From Limnoperna fortunei (taxonomy: Eukaryota > Mollusca > Bivalvia > Mytilida > Modiolidae): a stretch of DNA of 64,000 nucleotides. A program made the position numbers and the translations under genes. The notes beneath the pieces are model-generated. The model saw only the letters and a program-made list of their open reading frames with translations. It was not told the DNA's origin and did not search any database. Positions within the stretch are counted from its first letter, which is position 1; every line of letters starts with the position of its first letter. The stretch is taken from the NCBI GenBank assembly GCA_944474755.1, contig OX104114.1:28233220-28297219 (forward strand). Direction: 5' to 3'. Shown here one piece after another: positions 56,201 to 64,000 of this stretch.

Positions 56201-57949
56201 AATATGCTCCTCTTGTTTCATTTTTGAGAGGTAAAACAACTCCTCCAGTACGCGTGATCCGCGGATCGGATAGAATTTATATTGTGTCCCAAGATGAAAG
56301 AGTGCCATCATTATTGCAAGTAATGGATTTGCGGAAGTGACTTGTTGTCAAGCGAACGCATTTTTTTATGGCATGGCATGGCTTTTATTAAATATTTTTG
56401 TTTTATTTTGTTTGTTGTTTTGTTAACATGCAGTTAGGTAATCACAATTCGATAAGAATCGGCCACCTAAACAACTGGCAATCAATCAAAAGTGATAATC
56501 TAAGATAAGTATGTATATCTAGCCCAAAGCAGAGTTCCATTCTACTCAATTACGGCTGACGGTTTATATTTTTTGTCATGTAGTCTGATGTTAACTTGGT
56601 ATATTCTTCAACATAGAAGTATATATATAAATTCGTATATATATGTGTTTTTTTAATTAACTGATCAAAATCTACATTTATTCAATTTTATTTGATCAAA
56701 AATCAATTTTTTAAGTTGATTAATTTTGTTTCTTGTAACAGGTAGCCTTGTAAAATTTCAATTTTCCCAGTTTTTCTTATTTTTGAATAAGTGTATTATG
56801 GCAGTCTATTATGTTTATGTATACAGTATTAACAACAGTTTGACAGGAAATAATAAAAATTCTTTCAAACTTGTATTATCCCTCTGCACCAAATGTCTCT
56901 TTTAAACAGTTTGTAGATCTTCGTATATAATTGATTACAAACAACTGTATACACTTTATATAACAAAGCCATTAATCTTTTTTTCATCTTATTTACCAAA
57001 CATGGTGACAGAACGATTTCTATTTTATCTCGGCCATACAATGTAAGTTCAGACAGAATACAAATAAAACCTGTTTACATTCGTACCTACTAACCAACAA
57101 AGCTATCATCGGGGTACACAAATAAGATAATATTACTTTTACCAGTCGTGTCGTGTATTATAAACCCTTGTACTTAATTTATGTTTATGTAATGCATAAT
57201 TTTTATTTAACTACTTTTATTTGATAAAAAATGTAAATATTTAAACAGCGTATTATTTCATTATTTCCAATTTTAAAAAGTTCTAAATTTAAATGGAGTG
57301 CATATTAAACACTAGAGCCGATCGTGTGTCATTTTAAATTATTGTTGATGGTGCATTTAAATAAATTTTGTGTCTATATTTACGACTGAAATTAACATTC
57401 AGATTTGAACCTGTGATATTTTATTATTCTTTAACATTTCATATCCGCGAGAAAATCTATTGAGGATTGATTGTTCGTTTAGCAAGTAAGTATCTACATA
57501 GATTCATATTTCATGTGTGTGTAATTTTACTAATGTGAAATGTAGTACAAAACATAGCAATTTTTTTTACAATCGTTTGTTATAAAAATAGCAGCAAAAT
57601 CATCAACAGGATGTGACAAGTAGACATTTTTAGACATTAACTCAGTAGTACGCTGATGTGAATAAAAGAATAAAAAATTCATACGCAATGTTCAATCATT
57701 ATTAATTCATCGAGTAGGAAGCTAAGTGTCACATAATATATCTACCCATTTATTTCAATTTACATTTTTATTTTAAAATCTTTAACATCACATCAAGGTT
57801 AAAACAAGCCACATCCCGAAGTAATAGTACATAATACACTCGTCATGGAATCAACATTATCTTATCTGCATGTTGTATAGTATATTGTCCACACTTAGTA
57901 CCTGAAATAAACCGCTTTCGTTTTGTTCTCGCAGAATAATTTATTAATT

Positions 57950-57966
57950 TGATTGATTGTTGATTG

Positions 57967-58031
<65 letters not shown>
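57950..58031 (+). repeat. (GATT)n microsatellite
   Basis: Begins with interrupted units (gattgttgattgttgatt) and continues as about 16 regular units. It gives the false minus-strand frame with repeated INQS. Confidence 0.95.
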
Positions 58032-58032
<1 letters not shown>

Positions 58033-58324
58033 CCATCTACATTTAATTGAAAATGAACAACGGTCAACGAATTCGGACTGCCATTTTAACGGTATGTAGG
58101 TTTGTCCTGGAACTAAGAATTATGTCTTTTGTATCAGGACTTTGTAAGTTTTAAATAAATGAATCAACAATTGCGGGTTTTTAGAATGAAATTAAATTTT
58201 AACGCAGAACATTTTCAGTAACTAGAACAAGTTTTTATCGAAAAACTATAACTTATGTTTTATTTCTATTTCAGATGTAACAAAAATATAGAGTCCTAAT
58301 ATAAAACAATGATAAAAGATAAGA

Positions 58325-58578
58325 ATGAACGAGTTTATTACTAAAAAGCCAATAGTTCAACAGCGTCTGTACGTCATTAACAGAACCGGAAGTGGTGAAG
58401 CCAGTTACATACTGCTTACCCATGACAGAACAGAAATACTGACGTACCAAATTAAAACCGATCACTGGAGTGCTACCAAGGGAATCTCAAATTTTGGCGT
58501 GGCTGTTTATAAGAACTTTCTGTATGTAATCGGTGGATTTGACATCTCAAAATGTGTCTGTATTAAAAGAGTTTCGAG
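58325..58578 (+). CDS. Kelch-repeat protein, first coding exon
   Basis: The start is an ATG with an in-frame TAA 12 bases upstream, after a TTTCTATTTCAG acceptor at 58,274, so a spliced 5' leader is likely. Encodes 84 residues plus two bases: after MNEFITKKPIVQQ comes a Kelch blade (RLYVIN..., ILTYQIKTDHW, GVAVYKNFLYVIGGFD). Donor AG/GTAAGT joins in phase to 62,371. Kelch beta-propellers bind partner proteins, often as substrate receptors of Cul3 ligases when a BTB domain precedes; here no BTB or BACK is present upstream in frame. Either this is a BTB-less form, or the annotated start belongs to an alternative transcript. Confidence 0.8.
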
Positions 58579-59184
58579 GTAAGTTATTAACGACGCTTAA
58601 AAATAATTGGCGAATCGGCCAGATCGTACTGTGTAATACAAATAATGATTCACGTGGTCAGTGTTTAAATTTTTTATCCTACAAAATGTACAACAAACAG
58701 AAACAGAGGATTACGGTTGAAGTGTAACAATTACTACATTCTTTTGATATTGGCATGATCTGGATAACTTTACATTACTATAATTGTGTTTCTAATTGAA
58801 GTAAAATCCATTTTACCGGCATCCGGAAATACCCTATACATCTCCCAGGTGATCGCTTTTAACTTATGTCGACAGGATAGCATCGTTTCCATATCAACAA
58901 ATTAACCCAACGTGTTGTTTACCTTTTTAAATGTAATGTTGTTTAAACATCTAAGAATTTTGCCGAAATTGGATGTACCAGAATGAACTAGGACTGTCGC
59001 TTCGACAATTGGTTAATTAAAATAACAACAGATGCATAAAAGAAAGTAATAAGTTTTAATGATTGGGAGATTTATTCGAAATTTGTGCTCTGTTTTTATG
59101 GAAATATATTTTTAAAAACTGGTCAAAATGTTTCAGGCAACGAAAATGTGGTCATGTAGGAACAAAGAGGAAAGGGGAGATTTA

Positions 59185-59277
59185 AGAAATAATTCACGGA
59201 GGCTGTGGTTTATCATTGTTTTACAACGGGATGACCATTTATGTCGTATTAAATCACAGCCTCCGTGAATTATTTCT
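59185..59277. repeat. 93-bp hairpin in the Kelch intron
   Basis: The arms 'agaaataattcacggaggct' plus 'gtggttta' and the reverse complement at 59,250-59,277 pair over 28 bp with about one mismatch (GTGGTTTA against GTGATTTA). The loop is about 37 bases. MITE-like; no coding content. Confidence 0.85.
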
Positions 59278-59289
59278 ATTCTAATAAGA

Positions 59290-60345
59290 CAATTACTGTA
59301 CTTTTATAATATTTTCGTACCTATAGAAAACATCATTTCGCCATGAACTGGCTGTTACGTCAATGTAACACACAATACATTGCAACGGATAATGATATTT
59401 ATAAGATTTATTCGTCATACGCAATAGCTTTCCGGTTGGATTTACAGTTTTGTAGTTGGAACAGCCATTTAAAACACGCCCCCCTCAGCGCGTGTTGCTC
59501 ATAAATAAATCATTTTTTTTCCACAGTTGTGGTCTCAAAGCGTTTAAAGCACGACATATTAGAATATGTTTTATTGTAGTTATTGCTCCTTTTAATATTA
59601 GATGGACGAATTATTGATTGATGTTTAGTGCCGAACTAAATTAAGGGTCATAAGTATATGAAGGTTAATCAGCTTTGTAAAAAATTATAGATGTAATATA
59701 ATTCCAAAACATGTGTCCCCGCCTTCCGAGTACTTTATACCACTGTGCATGTCGACAAGGGTATGTTATAGGACTGGAGTCAAAATAAGAGTAAATTTTA
59801 ACAAATGTTCAACTGGATATAACAAAAGTGCTTTCCCTCAAGTCAAAATATATCGATAACCAAAAACTATTAAAACTATGTTGCCATAAAACTGAAATCC
59901 GATTTTATATAATATGAAAAATTAAAAAACCAAATAACTGGCCCCTTATCATCAGCTATATTTGTAAAACCGTAAAAGATATTAAAAATCTGGTGACAGT
60001 CGTAAAATATCATTAAATAAGAAACAATGAAGAAAACCAAATCAAAATCGGATTTTAATTTTTTTTATGCCACACCTGGCTCTCATAATACAAACACTAA
60101 AGAAGTTGGGACGAAAATATTAAATACATTAGTTAATGTTGTAAAAATATCTTATGTTATATATCCACATCAAAATCGCTTCAAAATAAAACATTGGTAA
60201 TTTTTTACGTCTTCCAACCATGTGTCTTTAGAAACATTATGAAACAAGCTGCGCCTATATCTAATTTGAAAAAAAAAACAACTTAATTTATAGCTCAAAT
60301 TGAAAACCCGATTTTTTGCCATATTTTGTATAATCGTAAGAACCG
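59290..60345. other. Intronic sequence of the Kelch gene, nothing recognised
   Basis: AT-rich, no repeat or gene that I can support. Confidence 0.4.
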
Positions 60346-60349
60346 GTGA

Positions 60350-60765
60350 TATCCATCATCAATCTTAACCACAGTGACCATATCGACCGGGACCATACTA
60401 AAAGGCTACCAATTGCTCGACCCACATAGCTGTCTAGCGCGTTCCCATGTCGCATAGGGGAGTCTCCATTGTTGTGGAGTTGTAAGGTCATAATACGTAA
60501 AGCCTGACCGTGAACGCTATAGTGGGTAACGTGTTTGGAGAGTGCCAGGCTCCTTGCTCGATAAAGACCATTTTAAAATTTGTAGATTTCAAAAAGGGTA
60601 GACTCACAGTAGCCGCTATAAAAGCTTGAATTCTTCTTCCATACTTTTCAAACATTATAACTGCGTTAAGTGGGTTTATTCCTGATCTACTTGCCTGTTC
60701 GTTAACTTGTTCTCCTCCTAAATATAACTAAAATATTGCACGTTGAGCAAACATTCAATCAATCA
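60350..60765 (+). mobile_element. SINE (family B), plus strand, diverged but nearly complete in its 3' part
   Basis: Contains 'gctcgacccacatagctgtc', 'cccatgtcgcataggggagt', 'ttgtaaggtcataatacg', 'gggtaacgtgtttggagagt', 'gctcgataaagacc', 'tgtagatttc', a decayed tail 'taaatataactaaaatattg' and (AATC)2. It lies in the Kelch intron. The 67-codon minus-strand frame over it is chance. Confidence 0.7.
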
Positions 60766-60769
60766 AGTG

Positions 60770-62365
60770 ATCATATTTTCAAAAAAATAAAATCAGAATG
60801 TAGATCCCAGAAACAATCAGGCAGACGACGATGACACATTCCTACCAAAATACAAAAGTTTTTCAGTTGTATAAAACTCGTGAAATATCAAAACCAAGAC
60901 AACTTGTTATGTAGAGATATTGTCAACATCCAATATTTACCTAATCAACAAGGTTTTCTAATTAACCATTTATCTGATTTTTAAGTGTTTATCCGTTTCG
61001 ACATTTTTTTACGAATCAATGAGGTTCATTGTCATCTATCAAAACCGATAAATGTTCTTCTCACAGTATTTGACTGGCTAACAAAGTATGTTTTTTCAAT
61101 CAAAGTATACGTTTTTCTACTTAATATAATATTAAATTTGTTAGTTTGCTCATCTCAAAATTATAAATACGTTTATTTATATTCTTTCAAATATAATAAA
61201 AACATTCTCGAATCAACAATCCATATGGATGTTCAAAGACAAGGTTTTTTAAGGAATAGACCAACTTCTCACCTCACTTTGTTCTTTCCCTGAAGGAATT
61301 CAAATTATTTTTTATTACAAGGGTTTACTTAACGAAGTTGAAGGTTCGTTTACTCACTTTCACACTTGGGGGAGAAATAAAAAAACGAAAAAACGAGGTT
61401 TATCATGACTTTTAAGTCGCTCTCCTAATCGGGAACTGTTTTAATTTTAGTGTGAAAAGCATGGCGTTTTTTTCCCAACGGTGAGGTTTTACGCCATTTT
61501 TAAGATCACCTTTTCACACGTATTTCTAAATTTGTTCCTTATAAAAATTGCTGTAGAATATTGTGGACTAGAGAATTTCATACTTCAAACGTTATAATTC
61601 TCAGCACCCACTTATCCCAAAAATCTGACAAAATTGATTTAGAAAAATTCGCATGACTTCACCCTACATCACCCACTCCCCACCCCAACACCAAAAAGAG
61701 GTATAAAGCCTATATAATGACTAGTATCTTATTACATACGGTATATATTTGTGGCCTTTTGTCTACGACACCAAGCATGACTTTGAAAAGCATAACGCGT
61801 ATAATATAAGTTTTGTGTAAACATAATAATTATTTTCTGGTTTAAATTTCTTGACAGTAAGTAATGAGACTATTAGTTACCAAATATTATGTCAGCCTAA
61901 TTTAGCAGGATATGTTTCACCTCTCGACACTGTTCTCTTGAAATAGTGTTATTTTATTTTGAACCATATACGCGTACTTTAATATGACTTTTTCTTGAAA
62001 ATCAATTTCTTCTTAACAAATAACACGGTAATAAAAAATATAAACAGTTGAGAGATCACACTGTTTCATATATTAATATGTTACAATTTTTTTTAATTTC
62101 CTGTCAAAAAAAAGAATATAAATATTAATTAAAAATTAACGAATCTAAATTTGCTGCCCAGCATGCAATTCGGTTTATTTAAAAATCGACCCAGTTGATA
62201 AATATATGCACAACGCGATTAATATAAGTCCGTATACTGCATTCAATGTATCGGCATTTGAAATTTTTTTCATTATCAGACAAACAGCTAAAAATGTCGA
62301 CTTCTCTCGATAGCATATTAAGACCAAATCATACGTATTATTTGATAATCAATGATTGTTTTTAT
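60770..62365. other. Intronic sequence of the Kelch gene, nothing recognised
   Basis: AT-rich. A 102-codon plus-strand frame (60,985-61,293) is hydrophobic and AT-driven, with no domain; I leave it uncalled. Confidence 0.4.
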
Positions 62366-62370
62366 TTCAG

Positions 62371-62471
62371 ATTCGATCCACTGTCAGGGATATGGTTAGA
62401 ACAAACACCCTTACAGACTGCCAGACAAAAATTTGCAGTTACAGTTTTCGAGGGCAAAATATTTGTAATCG
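62371..62471 (+). CDS. Kelch-repeat protein, second coding exon (gene continues past the window)
   Basis: 101 nt after a TTTTTATTTCAG acceptor, phase 2 to 1. Joined to the previous exon it reads VSRFDPLSGIWLEQTPLQTA then RQKFAVTVFEGKIFVIG, a textbook Kelch repeat (FDP-x2-g-x-W, R-x-kFa, g-kIfViGG). Donor G/GTAAGT. No further Kelch exon is visible up to 64,000, so the rest of the propeller lies beyond the window. The first intron is 3.8 kb. Confidence 0.85.
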
Positions 62472-62534
62472 GTAAGTCACTTGATTCGGATATGTTGGAT
62501 ATGTACTCCCATGTTACGTACTTTGTTTCTATTA

Positions 62535-63010
62535 AGTAGTCTTTGGGTATGGATATGTTGCCCCATGTAGCCCTCTATTACGGATAATTGTGTGACATGT
62601 AGTTCCCTATAATGGCTATGTAATCCACAAGAATATAGTCTTCTATAACCCATATAAATAATATTTCCGAATATTTAGGCCCTATTGTTTATTTGTAGTC
62701 ACTTAATATTATATATAATATGAAACAGGTATGTTGTTTCCTATTGCATCTGTGTAGTCCAAAATTATTGTATGTAGTCCAAAAATAAGAATATGTAGTC
62801 CACTGTTAGGGATATAGTGTCCTCTATTACGTATATGTAGTGCTTAATTAAAGATATGAGGTCCTCTTTAAAGACCATTAATCGGCCATTAGACATGTGG
62901 CATTTGTAATAGATGTGTAGCCTGGTATTACAGATATGTACTCCTCTATTATGGAATACGTAGGTCATATTATGGATACGCATCCTCTATTGTCTTTTGA
63001 TTATATTTAA
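62535..63010 (+). repeat. Degenerate minisatellite with TAGTCC..TATTACGGATATG unit, left part
   Basis: A period of roughly 24-27 bases repeats with many changes: 'atgtagccctctattacgga', 'acatgtagttccctataatg', 'gatatgtactcctctattat', 'acgtaggtcatattatgg' and others. It resumes after the LINE fragment at 63,868. Confidence 0.7.
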
Positions 63011-63024
63011 TCCCCTATAAGAAA

Positions 63025-63866
63025 CATGCAGTTATTCGGTAGATTAAACTCTGAAAATATCAACCCATTATTGAAAGAGGCACATATATTAAACAAAAAA
63101 CTACATAGTGAGGGAATGTACTCATGGTACACCCTTGCTTCAAAGATATTTGAAGAGTGTGATTTTGATATTACAGAATTTGAAAATTAAAAAGAACTTA
63201 AAATGTAATATTAAACAAAAAGTAGAAGATAATTACAAAAATAAAATAATGCAGAAACTATCCAGCTTTACCGATGATTCTAAATTATTTTTATATAAAA
63301 ATAAAGACTGAATTTTGTTTAGAAAAATATCTATTGAAAGAAACAAGTTTTAAAAACAGGCAACTTTTAACACAACTTAGAGTCAGCCACTTCAAACTTA
63401 ATAAAGAAATAGAAAGATATAGAAATATAGCAAGAGAAAATAGATTGTGTTCTGTATGTGAAATTTTCGAAGACGAATATCATTTTCTCTTACATTGTAA
63501 TTTATAAAGAATTAAGAAGAACTATGTTCTATAAATTAAATTGAAATCAATATATTGATTTCAATAATCAAATTATTCATATGCCCCAAATTTTGAATTC
63601 GAAATTGGAACTGATTCCAATTGTATGCGACTTTATAAAGCAGTCATTGGCACTACGAACAATGGGTCCACATTGGTCAAAGTTCCTCTAGTATAATATT
63701 TTAAATACACGCATTTAACTAGCTGTTATTATCTTGTTTGTATTATGTAATGATATTCTCTGTACTTTTTTTGTCATATTGTCATGTGTATTTATTATGT
63801 AACAGTTTATGTTTGCTTTGACCCGTACGGGTGTAACTTTCGCAAATAAAAAGATTTATATAACGA
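63025..63866 (+). mobile_element. 3' fragment of a LINE, inserted in the minisatellite
   Basis: The plus-strand frames (63,108-63,507, with frameshifts) encode the C-terminal end of a LINE ORF2: a charged region (LLTQLRVSHFKLNKEIERYR), then a C-x2-C..H..H..C motif (LCSVCEIFEDEYHFLLHC). The 3' end has a small hairpin 'gacccgtacgggtg' and an 'aaataaaaag' polyA-like tail. There is no endonuclease or reverse transcriptase core, so it is 5'-truncated. It is a different family from the LINE at 18.5 kb, judging by the 3' end. Confidence 0.75.
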
Positions 63867-63867
63867 A

Positions 63868-64000
63868 TAGTCCCAAATTACGAATATATATTACTCTATT
63901 CCCCTATAACTGATATTTAGTCCCCTATTAGACGCATTTGGTCACCTATTACGAATAGTCTCCAATTACGGATATATTCTCCTTATTACGGATATTAAGT
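63868..64000 (+). repeat. Degenerate minisatellite, right part, running off the window
   Basis: 'gaatagtcccaaattacgaa', 'tagtcccctattagacg', 'gaatagtctccaattacgga' and 'ctccttattacggatatt' are the same unit as at 62,535-63,010. The array is cut by the window end. Confidence 0.7.

Larger units (their letters stand above)
52829..58274. other. Space between the ZU5/death-domain gene and the Kelch gene
   Basis: The two genes point away from each other, so upstream exons and promoters of both may lie here, but no coding exon is recognisable. It holds (GATT)n arrays and SINE fragments listed separately. Two near-identical 'aaattctccccggagagtac' segments lie about 45 bp apart, at about 55,158 and 55,203. 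Confidence 0.5.

Noticed and set aside
57843..58067. Minus-strand frame with repeated INQS
   Set aside because: It is the translation of the (GATT)n microsatellite.

Overview
This window is AT-rich, intron-containing animal DNA. Its dispersed repeats suggest a mollusc, probably a marine bivalve: SINEs ending in a 'TAGCTGAAA..TTGCTG..GGCGTTAAACACCA' tail followed by (AATC)n or (AAAC)n, elements ending in GACAGACAGACAGG plus a C-run and TATAATA, palindromic MITEs and APE-type non-LTR retrotransposons. The taxon is an inference from these repeat styles and from a death-domain gene of a type common in lophotrochozoans. No bacterial, viral or organellar gene was seen.

Layout. Bases 1-17,270 contain no gene I can support; they hold SINE fragments, MITEs and hairpins. 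From 17,274 to 25,029 there is a 5'-truncated, mutated APE-type LINE (18,500-23,777) with a 500-bp SINE inside its ORF1. The LINE is flanked immediately on both sides by a near-identical direct repeat of about 1.23-1.25 kb, which looks like an exceptionally long target-site duplication. Bases 25,030-35,660 are non-coding and hold several palindromic elements, a 462-bp direct repeat differing at one base (30,560 and 32,252), and a palindrome rich in TTCACGTGAA.

The main gene lies on the minus strand from 52,818 down to 35,666. I rebuilt 11 coding exons by hand; all have GT-AG junctions and compatible phases, giving about 1,778 residues. The first coding exon (3.19 kb) encodes a roughly 1,063-residue, low-complexity, probably disordered N-terminus. 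The later exons encode a ZU5-ZU5-UPA-death-domain module like that of ankyrins and PIDD1, followed by a second death domain. No ankyrin repeats, leucine-rich repeats, membrane segment or HFS autocleavage motif were seen. This is the best candidate for an undescribed protein architecture, presumably a death-fold signalling scaffold. Its introns hold MITEs, SINEs, an 18-copy 25-bp minisatellite and a roughly 110-bp minisatellite.

The right end (58,325 onwards, plus strand) holds two exons of a Kelch-repeat protein that apparently starts without a BTB domain and continues past the window. Its intron contains a SINE and a 93-bp hairpin. After its second exon, a degenerate TAGTCC..TATTACGGATATG minisatellite is interrupted by a 3' LINE fragment and runs to the window edge.
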